A DNA stretch of 64,000 nucleotides from Phenylobacterium kunshanense. GTDB lineage: Bacteria; Pseudomonadota; Alphaproteobacteria; Caulobacterales; Caulobacteraceae. This document shows positions 17,167 through 25,155 of this stretch, piece by piece. Location: contig NZ_QFYS01000007.1 in the NCBI RefSeq assembly GCF_003254525.1, positions 1-64,000 of the forward strand, written 5' to 3'. Position numbers and translations under genes: made by a program. The notes under the pieces are model-generated. The model was not told the origin of the DNA. It searched no databases and saw only the letters and a list, made by a program, of their open reading frames with translations. Numbering within the stretch: the first letter of the stretch is position 1; each line of letters starts with the position of its first letter.

Positions 17167-18036
17167 TCAGTCCGCCCTTTCCAAGGCCCTTTTTTCGCCG
17201 ACCACCACTCGGTCGCGGTCGCCGAGGTCGCGGATGGTCTCCACGAAGACGGCGCCCGCGTCACGAAACAGCGCCTCGACCTGCGTCTTCTGGTCGTAGC
17301 CGATCTCCACCGCGAAGCGTCCGCCGGGTTTCAGGACGCGCAGGATCTCGGGCGCCAGCAGGCGGTAGTGGTCCAGCCCATCCGCCCCGCCTTCCAGCGC
17401 CAGGCGGGGTTCGTGGTCCCGCACTTCGGGGTCCAGGGTCCCGATCACTTCGCTGGCGATGTAGGGTGGGTTGGAGACCACGAGGTCGAAGCTGCTGGCC
17501 TCCAGCCCGGCGCTCCAGTCGGCGCGGAGCAGCGCGACGCGGTTCGCCAGCCCCAGCGAGGCCGCATTGTCCCGCGCCACGGCCAGCGCCTCTTCCGAGA
17601 TGTCGACCCCGAGGCCGCGGGCCGCCGGTCGTTCAGCCAGGATGGCCAGCAGGATCGCGCCGGAGCCGACGCCCAGGTCCAGCACGGTCCAGGGGGCGTG
17701 CTCGGGGAAGTCGCGCAGCACATATTCGACGACGGTCTCGGTGTCGGGCCGCGGCGTCAGCACGTCGGGCGTGACCCGCAGCATGATCTTCCAGAACCCC
17801 TTGCGGCCCAGGATGTGGCTCACGGGTTCGCGGCGGGTCCGGCGTGTGACGAACTCCTCGAGTCTCGCTTCCTGCGCAGGCGTCAGCTCCCGGTAGGGAT
17901 CGGTGACGATGTCCACCCGGGTCGCCTCGGCGGCGGCCTCCACCAGCAGGCGCGCGTCGATCACCGGGCCGGGGACGCCGGCCTCCTCGAGGCGCGCCCG
18001 GGCGCCCTTCCAGGCCTGGACCAGGTTCAGGGTCAT
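17167..18036 (-). CDS. prmC: peptide chain release factor N5-glutamine methyltransferase
   Basis: A 289-residue SAM-dependent methyltransferase that modifies the glutamine of the GGQ motif in release factors. The N-terminal helical bundle (residues 1-85) is followed by the Rossmann domain with motif I VLDLGVGSGAILLAI and the catalytic NPPY in VVSNPPYIAS. The start ATG 18036 overlaps the stop of the upstream MOSC gene as ATGA, so the two are coupled. Its usual partner prfA is present on the same strand but two genes away. Confidence 0.95.
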   Translation of the reverse strand: MTLNLVQAWKGARARLEEAGVPGPVIDARLLVEAAAEATRVDIVTDPYRELTPAQEARLEEFVTRRTRREPVSHILGRKGFWKIMLRVTPDVLTPRPDTETVVEYVLRDFPEHAPWTVLDLGVGSGAILLAILAERPAARGLGVDISEEALAVARDNAASLGLANRVALLRADWSAGLEASSFDLVVSNPPYIASEVIGTLDPEVRDHEPRLALEGGADGLDHYRLLAPEILRVLKPGGRFAVEIGYDQKTQVEALFRDAGAVFVETIRDLGDRDRVVVGEKRALERAD

Positions 18037-18809
18037 GCTGCGGTCTCCTGGGGCAGGGTGGCCGCATCGCCGAGGTTCACGCGGCCGGCCGAGGTCACAT
18101 GAACGTATATGCCGCAGAACATGTGGCCGTAGTTGTCGAACAGCGCCTTGACCACGTCCTGATCCCGCTCCGCCGTGGTGGGATTCACGTGCGTCGCGGC
18201 GCACCGGACGATCGGTTTGAAGACCTTGGCGCGCGCCCAGCCCACCATCAGCTCGCGGCCGGTCCATTCGTTCTCTGCCCAGGCCGGCCAGCCGTCGACA
18301 TAGACGTTCGCCCGGAAGCGCAGCGGGTCCAGCTCCACGCCCATGCGCGCCGAGAGGTCCCGGACGCTGGCGAGGTTCACGATCGAGACCTGGCCCAAGG
18401 GGTGATCGGTGAAGCGGTAAGCCGATCCGCCGTCCACCACCTTGAGGGCTCCATGCGCGTCATCGCCCAGGATCGGCGTCAGCCAGGCCGCGAAGCCGTC
18501 ACGTCCGGCGGGGTCGGCCAGATCGCCGGAGAAAGCCGGCGCGCCGGGGGCCTCGGCCGTCAGTACGCCCGTGGCGTCGTCCAGGCGGGTGCGCACGGCC
18601 GCGACTTTCGGGATCGACATCAGCACCGTGAACTTCTGCTTGGGCACGTGGGCCGGCGCCTGCGGATCGAAGCCGGAGGGGCCGTTCTCCACCGCCCACA
18701 GGCGATCGAAGGGAAATCCTTCGCCTGGGGCGAGATCCACGTGGGGCAGTTGTTCGGGCGTGAAGCCCTTTATCGGGTGACGAAAGATCGCCGAGACGAG
18801 TCCGCTCAT
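18033..18809 (-). CDS. MOSC domain protein
   Basis: A 258-residue protein with an N-terminal MOSC beta-barrel (SAIFRHPIKGFTPEQ) and a C-terminal MOSC domain. The conserved cysteine expected to bind molybdenum or sulfur is in PIVRCAATHVNPTT. The relatives YcbX and YiiM act on N-hydroxylated compounds with molybdenum cofactor. ATG 18809 was chosen because it coincides with the domain start. The gene is upstream of and overlapping prmC, a neighbour with no obvious functional link. Confidence 0.87.
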   Translation of the reverse strand: MSGLVSAIFRHPIKGFTPEQLPHVDLAPGEGFPFDRLWAVENGPSGFDPQAPAHVPKQKFTVLMSIPKVAAVRTRLDDATGVLTAEAPGAPAFSGDLADPAGRDGFAAWLTPILGDDAHGALKVVDGGSAYRFTDHPLGQVSIVNLASVRDLSARMGVELDPLRFRANVYVDGWPAWAENEWTGRELMVGWARAKVFKPIVRCAATHVNPTTAERDQDVVKALFDNYGHMFCGIYVHVTSAGRVNLGDAATLPQETAA

Positions 18810-18912
18810 GGCCCGCTTCTCGCCGAAAGCCGCACCGGCCTCAAGCGATCCGCCTCCCGGGATCCGGAACGGCCCGGCGGTCAGGGTGTTTCCACGCTGA
18901 GGGAGGCGCGTC

Positions 18913-20187
18913 TTGACGACTGTTCGATCCGGTCCGGCAGCCCGGTTGCGGGCAGGCGCGCCTACTGCGCTGCGCCTGGCGCCCTGGGCGCTGGCGGTCG
19001 CTGTCGGCGCGGCCTGGTGGCGCGAACGATCACAGCGTACCGCCCCCCAGCCCATCCGCATTCCGCCGCCGCCCGAGACGATTGTCATCCAGGCGCCGAC
19101 CGCGCCGCCGGGCCTCAGCAAGCCAGAGGTGGCCGAGCCGCATCACTTCGAGGCCAGGGAGCCGGGGCGCGGCCGTTCCGCCGAGCATCCCCGGGAGATT
19201 CCCTGGCTGGGCTGGCGCGACATCCTGTGGCGCACCTGGCGCGAGATCGGCGCGGACCGGCTCACGGTGGTCGCCGGCAGCGTGACCTACTACACCCTGC
19301 TGGCCATTTTTCCGGCCCTTGGCGCCTTCGTCTCGCTCTACGGCCTGGTGGCGGATGTCCAGGCCGTCGAAGACCAGCTCATCCAGCTCTCCACGATCTT
19401 CCCGCCCGAGGCGGTGGGGCTTCTGGGCGAACAGATGATGCGCCTCGCCACCGGCCGCCCGGAGGGGCTGTCGGTCGCCTTTGCGGCTGGTCTCCTGGTC
19501 TCGATCTGGAGCGCCAATGCGGGGATGAAGTCGCTCTTCGACGGCCTCAACATCGCCTACGACGAGACCGAGAAGCGCAACTACCTCGTGCGCACCCTCC
19601 TGACCTACGGCTTCACCGCGGCCCTGATCGGCTTCCTGGCCCTGGTCAGCGCCATCCTGGTCGCCGCGCCCCTGGCGCTGGAAGCGGCGGGCATGGGCTC
19701 CGGGGTCCTCGTGGGTTTGCGCTGGCCGCTCGTCTTCCTCGTCGCCACCGCCGCCTTCACGATCGCCTATCGGTACGGTCCGAGCCGCGCCAGGGCGCGT
19801 TGGCGATGGGTGACGGTGGGATCGGCCGTCGCGGCGGCGGCCTGGATGGGCGGCTCGGCGGGCTTCTCCTTCTTCCTGAACAATGTGGCCAGCCTGGACG
19901 CCACCTATGGCTCGCTGGGCGCCGTGATCGGCTTCATGCTGTGGATCTGGTTCTCGGTGATGGTCGTGCTGATGGGCGCCGAGCTGAACTCCGAGATCGA
20001 ACACCAGACGGCGCACGATTCCACCACGGGCCCGCCGCTGCCCATGGGCGAGCGCGGCGCGGCGATGGCCGACAGCGTCGGCCTGCCCTTTGGGGGCGTG
20101 CGCAGGGGTCTTCGCCAGCTCTGGGCCGCAGGCCGTCGTCAGGCCGAAAATCTCGTCCGGCAGACCAAGGGCCGCTTCGGACGCTGA
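18913..20187 (+). CDS. YihY/BrkB family inner-membrane protein
   Basis: A 424-residue membrane protein. After an Ala-rich N-terminal helix and a soluble linker of about 60 residues comes the BrkB core (from residue 95: WRDILWRTWREIGADRLTVVAGSVTYYTLLAIFPALGAFV) with six predicted transmembrane helices and the C-terminal GAELNSEIEHQ motif. Family members were once thought to be RNase BN; the role is unresolved, with transport or envelope lipid functions proposed. Translation appears to start at TTG 18913, seven bases after GGGAGG. The gene is on the opposite strand inside the prfA-prmC interval. Confidence 0.88.
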   Translation: MTTVRSGPAARLRAGAPTALRLAPWALAVAVGAAWWRERSQRTAPQPIRIPPPPETIVIQAPTAPPGLSKPEVAEPHHFEAREPGRGRSAEHPREIPWLGWRDILWRTWREIGADRLTVVAGSVTYYTLLAIFPALGAFVSLYGLVADVQAVEDQLIQLSTIFPPEAVGLLGEQMMRLATGRPEGLSVAFAAGLLVSIWSANAGMKSLFDGLNIAYDETEKRNYLVRTLLTYGFTAALIGFLALVSAILVAAPLALEAAGMGSGVLVGLRWPLVFLVATAAFTIAYRYGPSRARARWRWVTVGSAVAAAAWMGGSAGFSFFLNNVASLDATYGSLGAVIGFMLWIWFSVMVVLMGAELNSEIEHQTAHDSTTGPPLPMGERGAAMADSVGLPFGGVRRGLRQLWAAGRRQAENLVRQTKGRFGR

Positions 20188-20194
20188 GCGCGCG

Positions 20195-21271
20195 TCAGCC
20201 GAGCTCGTCTTCCAGCGCCGCCAGTCGCGCCGCCTGATCCTCTGCGATGAGCGGGCCGATGACGTCGTCCAGCGCCTCGCCCTCCATGATCTTCGGCAGG
20301 TTGTAGAGGGTCAGGTTGATGCGGTGGTCGGTGACCCTGCCCTGCGGGAAATTGTACGTACGGATTCGCTCGGACCGGTCGCCCGACCCCACCTGGCTCT
20401 TGCGGGCCTCCGACCGGGCGCTGTCGATGGCTTCCCGCTGCATGTCGTACAGCTTGACCTTCAGCGCCTTCATGGCGCGCGCCCGGTTCTGATGTTGCGA
20501 CTTCTCGGACGAGGTCACCACGATCCCGGTAGGCAGGTGGGTGATGCGGACCGCGGAGTCGGTCTTGTTCACGTGCTGGCCGCCGGCGCCGGACGAGCGG
20601 TAGGTGTCGATGCGCAGGTCCTGGTCGCGGATCTCGATCTCCACGTCCTCGGGTTCAGGCAGCACCGCGACGGTGGCGGCCGAGGTGTGGATGCGCCCCT
20701 GCGCTTCGGTGGCGGGCACCCGCTGCACCCGGTGCACGCCGCTCTCGAACTTCAGCCGGCCAAACACGCCGTCGCCGGTGACCGAGGCGACGATTTCCTT
20801 GTAGCCGCCCATCTCGCCCTCGGAGACGCTGTCGATCTCGACCCGCCAGCCGCGGCTCTGGGCATAGCGCTGGTACATCCGGAACAGGTCTCCGGCGAAC
20901 AGGGCCGCTTCGTCGCCGCCGGTCCCGGCCCGCACTTCGAGAATGGCGGACGCGTTCTCGTCCTTGTCCTTGGGGGCCAGGAGCAGGGCCACCTGGCGTT
21001 CCAGCTCGGGCAGCCTTTCTTTCAGCGTCTCCAGCTCGCCCCTGGCCAGCTCGACCATCTCGGCGTCGCCCGAGGCGGCCATCTCTTCCAACTCGGGCTG
21101 CTCGGCGCGCGCGCGTTCCAGCGTCTGGACGGCCTCCGCCACGGGCTTCAGCTCGGCGTGTTCCTTCGACAGTCTGACGATCTCCGCCCCGTCGCTGGCC
21201 GCGCCCATCCGCGCCTCGATCTCGCGGAAGCGGTCGAGCACCTGATCGAGCCTGGCCTGGGGAAGTCGCAA
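20195..21271 (-). CDS. prfA: peptide chain release factor 1
   Basis: A 358-residue class I release factor. The tripeptide that recognises UAA/UAG is PAT (186-188), which makes it RF1 rather than RF2 (SPF). The peptidyl-tRNA hydrolysis motif GGQ is at 230-232 within [18 protein letters not shown]. Start is TTG 21271 with AAGGA upstream. Substrate of PrmC, encoded on the same strand at 17.2-18.0 kb but separated by an opposite-strand gene and the MOSC gene. Confidence 0.97.
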   Translation of the reverse strand: MRLPQARLDQVLDRFREIEARMGAASDGAEIVRLSKEHAELKPVAEAVQTLERARAEQPELEEMAASGDAEMVELARGELETLKERLPELERQVALLLAPKDKDENASAILEVRAGTGGDEAALFAGDLFRMYQRYAQSRGWRVEIDSVSEGEMGGYKEIVASVTGDGVFGRLKFESGVHRVQRVPATEAQGRIHTSAATVAVLPEPEDVEIEIRDQDLRIDTYRSSGAGGQHVNKTDSAVRITHLPTGIVVTSSEKSQHQNRARAMKALKVKLYDMQREAIDSARSEARKSQVGSGDRSERIRTYNFPQGRVTDHRINLTLYNLPKIMEGEALDDVIGPLIAEDQAARLAALEDELG

Positions 21272-21363
21272 CGTCGTGGTCCTTGAGGGCGGGGCGTGTC
21301 TCTACCCGACCACGCGCCGGACGCCAAATGTGCGCTATCGTCAGCGTCGGGAGGACGCGACAG

Positions 21364-21942
21364 ATGTTCCATGAAGGCAACCGCGCGCTGCAGGACGAGT
21401 TCGACAGCCGCGCCCTGGCCGATCGGCTGGTGGAGAAGTTGCGGCGCGACCGGTTCACCGAGGCCGACGCGGGCTTCATCGCCCAGCAGAGCTTCTTCTT
21501 CCTCGCGACGGCCGACGCCGAAGGGCGACCGGACTGTTCGTTCAAGGGCGGTCCGCCGGGCTTCGCCCAGGTGGTGGCGCCCGACCTCCTGATATTCCCC
21601 GACTATGACGGCAACGGGATGTTCAAGAGCCTTGGGAACATCCTCGCCAATCCGCACGTGGGCTTGCTGTTCATCGCCATGGGAGAAAGGGCGGGGCGTC
21701 TGCGGGTCAACGGCCGCGCGGAGGTAGTGCGCGACGACCCGGCGATGGCCGGGATCCCCGGCGCCCAACTGCTCGTGAAGGTGACGCCGATCGACATCTT
21801 CCCCAACTGCCCGCGCTACATCCCCCGCATGGCTATCGAGGCGGCGTCGGAATATGCGCCTGCGCCGGGCGTGGAGCCGGTCGAGCCGAAGTGGAAAGCC
21901 TACCCCGACTTCGCCGACGTGGTCCCCCCGCGACGAGCCTGA
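21364..21942 (+). CDS. pyridoxamine 5'-phosphate oxidase-like flavin protein
   Basis: A 192-residue split-barrel protein of the PPOX/general stress flavin family. The core runs from FLATADAEGRPDCSFKGGPPGF through LIFPDYDGNGMFKSLGNILANPHVGLLFI to GRAEVVRDD, the arrangement of FMN-binding proteins that reduce or sense small molecules. The C terminus has the NCPRYIPRM segment common in this subgroup. ATG 21364 follows GGGAGG. Substrate unknown. Divergent from prfA. Confidence 0.85.
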   Translation: MFHEGNRALQDEFDSRALADRLVEKLRRDRFTEADAGFIAQQSFFFLATADAEGRPDCSFKGGPPGFAQVVAPDLLIFPDYDGNGMFKSLGNILANPHVGLLFIAMGERAGRLRVNGRAEVVRDDPAMAGIPGAQLLVKVTPIDIFPNCPRYIPRMAIEAASEYAPAPGVEPVEPKWKAYPDFADVVPPRRA

Positions 21943-22015
21943 GGCCTACAGGCGCGGGGAACGCCCCATTGAGCCGCGTGTTTGGTCCCGCGGTGACCAG
22001 ATGGAGATTCTTCCC

Positions 22016-22321
22016 ATGGCGATCGAACGTGTGACCGAGCGCAACGACGGCCTTGTGCATGAGCGGGTTGTCGAGCGAGACGGCGGCGGGACAACCTATG
22101 TGGACCGCGGCGGCTCGGGGATCGGCAGTGTGATCATCGGCGTCGCGATCCTGGCGATGGTGGCCATCGTGGCCTTCTTCCTGCTGCAGGCGAACCGCAA
22201 CGACGCGATTCAGACCCAGGCCGTGACGAGCGCGGCGTCAAGCGTGGCGGATAGCGCCGCCACCGCCGCCGACACCGTCGGCGACGCTGCGACCCAGGCC
22301 GCCGACGCGGTGACGAACTAG
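22016..22321 (+). CDS. small single-pass membrane protein with Ala/Asp/Thr tail
   Basis: A 101-residue protein. About 35 polar residues (VTERNDGLVHERVVERDGGG ...) precede one transmembrane helix (SVIIGVAILAMVAIVAFFLL), and a C-terminal amphipathic tail repeats SAAS/AATAAD/AADA units. ATG 22016 is preceded by GGAG; another in-frame ATG is at 22001. No family is recognised. A hairpin terminator follows 19 bases after the stop. Confidence 0.75.
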   Translation: MAIERVTERNDGLVHERVVERDGGGTTYVDRGGSGIGSVIIGVAILAMVAIVAFFLLQANRNDAIQTQAVTSAASSVADSAATAADTVGDAATQAADAVTN

Positions 22322-22339
22322 CGAAACCGGCAAAAAGAA

Positions 22340-22365
22340 AAGCCTCCGCCGGTAGGCGGAGGCTT
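22340..22365. terminator. bidirectional terminator
   Basis: An 11-bp perfect stem AAGCCTCCGCC (22340-22350) with GGCGGAGGCTT (22355-22365) and a GGTA loop. On the minus strand it is followed by TTTTCTTTTT, giving a strong terminator for the 97-residue gene. On the plus strand it closes the small membrane-protein gene. Confidence 0.9.
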
Positions 22366-22390
22366 CTCCGGATCGATCGTCGATCGGGCC

Positions 22391-22684
22391 TTAGACCCGC
22401 TCGCCCGTCATCGAGGCGTTGCCGAACATGCCGAGCTTCACGTTGCCGCTCAGCTTGTCGCCTTCCACCTTGGCGGTGAACTCGAGCTTCATCGGCATCG
22501 GGCTGGTGATGTCGGCGCTCCAGGTCAGGGTGTCGCCGTCGACCTTACCCGACACTTCCTGCGTGCCCATCTGGCCGCTGGTCGTGCCGGTGAAGGTGTC
22601 GCCGTTGGTGTTGATGGTGGCGTTCACGGTCTGCGCGCCCATCGGGGTGTTGATCGTGATCTTCCAGTTGCCGTCCGCGGACAT
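22391..22684 (-). CDS. 97-residue beta-strand protein, unknown function
   Basis: A short cytoplasmic protein with no signal peptide, predicted to be nearly all beta: WKITINTPMGAQTVNATINTNGDTFTGTTSG, then EVSGKVDGDTLTWSADITSPMPMKLEFTAKVEGDKLSGNVKLG. The alternating T-x-N/D-G-D turns suggest a small lipocalin-like barrel. I recall similar stand-alone proteins in Caulobacter and sphingomonads, but no assigned function. Its promoter carries the same TGACGC-N2-GCGTCA palindrome as the CYP153/OYE region, which hints at a role in the same catabolic regulon. Confidence 0.75.
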   Translation of the reverse strand: MSADGNWKITINTPMGAQTVNATINTNGDTFTGTTSGQMGTQEVSGKVDGDTLTWSADITSPMPMKLEFTAKVEGDKLSGNVKLGMFGNASMTGERV

Positions 22685-22743
22685 ATGTCCCTCCCAAGGA
22701 ATTGGAGCGCCACCTAAGCGTGCTTGCCAGCTCTGCGCAAGAG

Positions 22744-22757
22744 TGACGCAGGCGTCA
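22744..22757. promoter_or_regulatory. palindromic operator of the 97-residue gene
   Basis: TGACGC-AG-GCGTCA is a perfect 6-2-6 inverted repeat 60 bp upstream of the ATG at 22684. It differs from the site at 2204-2217 only in the two central bases. It lies in the short gap between this gene and the end of ispG. Confidence 0.6.
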
Positions 22758-22774
22758 TTTTTGTGTCCGGCTTG

Positions 22775-23920
22775 TTACTCGGCAGCTTCGGCCACGCCGG
22801 CGGCGCGGGCAGCCGCCAGCTCGGCGGCCTTGGCCTCGACCAGTTCGACGATGTGCTCGACCATCCGGTCGTTGTCCATCTTGTGGTCCGGCTTTCCGGC
22901 CAGATAGACCATGCCCGAGCCCTTGCCGCCGCCGGTGAAGCCCACATCGGTCATGAGAGCCTCGCCCGGGCCGTTCACCACGCAGCCGATGATCGACAGG
23001 CTCATGGGGGTGGAGATGTGGGCCAGCCGCTGCTCCAGCGCCTCCACGGTCTGGATCACGTTGAACCCCTGCCGCGCGCACGATGGGCAGGCGATGATGT
23101 TCACGCCGCGGTGGCGCAGGCCCAGGCTCTTGAGGATGTCGAAGCCGACCTTGATCTCCTCCACCGGATCCGCCGCCAGGCTGACCCGGATGGTGTCGCC
23201 GATGCCCGCCCACAGCAGCGAGCCGATACCGATGGCGCTCTTCACCGTTCCGGTGCGCAGGGCCCCCGCCTCGGTCACCCCGAGGTGCAGCGGGCAGTCG
23301 ATGGCCTCGGCGAGCTGCTGATAGGCGGCGACCGTCATGAAGGCGTCGGACGCCTTCACGCTGATCTTGAACTCGTGGAAGTCGTGGTCCTGCAGGATGC
23401 GGGCGTGGTTCAGCGCGCTCTCGACCATGGCGTCGGGGCAGGGCTCGCCGTACTTCTCGAGCAGCTCGCGCTCAAGCGAGCCGGCGTTGACGCCGATTCG
23501 CATGGAGCAGCCGTGGTCGCGGGCGGCCTGAACCACCTCGCGCACCCGCGCGGGGCTGCCGATGTTTCCGGGATTGATGCGCAGGCAGGCGGCGCCCGCC
23601 TCCGCAGCCTCGATGCCGCGCCGATAGTGGAAGTGGATGTCGGCCACCAGTGGGACCTTGGCGGCCTTGGCGATCTGCGTGAACGCCGCCGTGGAGTCCT
23701 CGTCGGGGCAGGAGACCCGCACGATGTCGGCGCCGGCCTCTTCCAGGCGGCGGATCTGGTCGATCGTGGCCGCCGCATCGGCCGTCACGGTATTGGTCAT
23801 CGACTGGACGGTGATGGGCGCATCGCCCCCGACCTCGACGGCGCCGACGCGGATCTTGCGGCTCTTGCGGCGGTCGATGGCGCGCCAGGGGCGCACGCTG
23901 GTGTGGTCGGCGGCTGTCAT
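22775..23920 (-). CDS. ispG: 4-hydroxy-3-methylbut-2-en-1-yl diphosphate synthase
   Basis: A 381-residue iron-sulfur enzyme of the MEP isoprenoid pathway. The TIM-barrel begins at [26 protein letters not shown] sequence, and the 4Fe-4S cluster is bound by the cysteines of IACPSCARQ and [14 protein letters not shown] 23920 starts the protein just before the family's first conserved block. RodZ-like gene lies 43 bp upstream on the same strand, so the two may be co-transcribed. Confidence 0.96.
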   Translation of the reverse strand: MTAADHTSVRPWRAIDRRKSRKIRVGAVEVGGDAPITVQSMTNTVTADAAATIDQIRRLEEAGADIVRVSCPDEDSTAAFTQIAKAAKVPLVADIHFHYRRGIEAAEAGAACLRINPGNIGSPARVREVVQAARDHGCSMRIGVNAGSLERELLEKYGEPCPDAMVESALNHARILQDHDFHEFKISVKASDAFMTVAAYQQLAEAIDCPLHLGVTEAGALRTGTVKSAIGIGSLLWAGIGDTIRVSLAADPVEEIKVGFDILKSLGLRHRGVNIIACPSCARQGFNVIQTVEALEQRLAHISTPMSLSIIGCVVNGPGEALMTDVGFTGGGKGSGMVYLAGKPDHKMDNDRMVEHIVELVEAKAAELAAARAAGVAEAAE

Positions 23921-23963
23921 CGGCACGGAAAATAGGCGGTTTGGCCGCCGAACCCAAGGCAGG

Positions 23964-25130
23964 TCAGCGCGGGGCTGTGTTGGCGGGGGGCAGGTTGAGA
24001 AGCTTCGGGGCCGCCGGCGCCGCTGCGGCGGGCGCGCGGGCCGGCGCGGGGGGGGCGGCCGGCGCATCGCCCAGTTTCGAGGCCAGCACCTGCTGCGACG
24101 GCAGGAAGCCCTTGGACTGCCCGCTCACGAACACCTGGAAGTCGTACTGCGACGAGACATCCAGCGTCAGGCCGGCGACCTTCGGCACGCGATAGGCCTC
24201 TCCCTTGGCGAGCTGCCGGGCGAAATAGACCGAGCCGTCCGCGCCCCGAACGATCAGGGCGGCCGGCTTCACGGCCTGGATGAGCACGGCCGAATTCAGC
24301 CGGGGATTGCCGGCGTCGAAGATCCGCCCGGCCGGAGTGAACACCTGCGGCAGGGTCGCGAGGTCCATCGGAACCACCTCGCCCACGGGCTTGGGACGGT
24401 GACCGCCTTCGGGGGCGCCCGGATCGATCGGCTTCAGACCCATGGCCTCCGCCAGTCCCGGGGTCTCGTAGACGGGGGGCGTGGTGGATTCCACCGGGGC
24501 CGGGAGCGGGGCGCCCAGCGCCACCGGTCCGGACTTCACCTGAGCCAGCGCCTTCTCGGCCACGTCATGGGCGGCGAGCGGCGGTGGCGGGGCGGCGGCG
24601 ATCATGGCCCGCTGGGCGACGTTCCACAGCCCGATGGCCGCAATGATGAGCAAGGCGCCGATCAGAAAGGCGGCGATGCGCGGGTCCTTTTCGTCGGGGA
24701 CCCCGACGGGCGCGCGAAGCGGCTCGTCCAGCACCGGCTCGTCGGTCTTGAAGCGCTCGGTGGCCAGGTCGGGATCGACCCCAAGCGCCGTCGCATAGGC
24801 GCGGATGTAGCCGATCGTGAAGGGGCGCGAGGGCAGGGCGTCCAGCCGCATCTCCTCCAGCGCTTCCAGGTACGCGCGGCGCACGCGGGTGGTCTCGGCC
24901 AGCTCGACGAGGGTCAGGCCCTTCTCCAGCCGGATGGCCTGCAGCGCCTCGCCGATGGAAGCGTGGGAGTAGAGCGGATCCACGGCCACGTCGGCGGCCG
25001 CCTCGACGGTGGAGTCGGTCTCGCCCCCGAGGTCGAGAACGCGTCCGCGACCCCGACCGGCCGGGGCGGCCTTGCTCTTGGAGGGGCGTCTACGTAGCAC
25101 GGCGGTCAAGGGCGCTCCTTGCGCCGTCAT
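23964..25130 (-). CDS. RodZ-like helix-turn-helix membrane protein
   Basis: A 388-residue protein with the RodZ plan. The N-terminal Cro-type HTH ([36 protein letters not shown]) follows a basic, low-complexity lead. One transmembrane helix ([20 protein letters not shown]) follows, then a Pro/Ala-rich periplasmic linker and a C-terminal DUF4115-like beta domain ([27 protein letters not shown]). RodZ connects MreB filaments to the elongation machinery and sets cell shape. It sits between ptsP and ispG on the same strand. Confidence 0.87.
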   Translation of the reverse strand: MTAQGAPLTAVLRRRPSKSKAAPAGRGRGRVLDLGGETDSTVEAAADVAVDPLYSHASIGEALQAIRLEKGLTLVELAETTRVRRAYLEALEEMRLDALPSRPFTIGYIRAYATALGVDPDLATERFKTDEPVLDEPLRAPVGVPDEKDPRIAAFLIGALLIIAAIGLWNVAQRAMIAAAPPPPLAAHDVAEKALAQVKSGPVALGAPLPAPVESTTPPVYETPGLAEAMGLKPIDPGAPEGGHRPKPVGEVVPMDLATLPQVFTPAGRIFDAGNPRLNSAVLIQAVKPAALIVRGADGSVYFARQLAKGEAYRVPKVAGLTLDVSSQYDFQVFVSGQSKGFLPSQQVLASKLGDAPAAPPAPARAPAAAAPAAPKLLNLPPANTAPR

Positions 25131-25155
25131 ACTCTCTACGGATTCGTGGCGGAGT

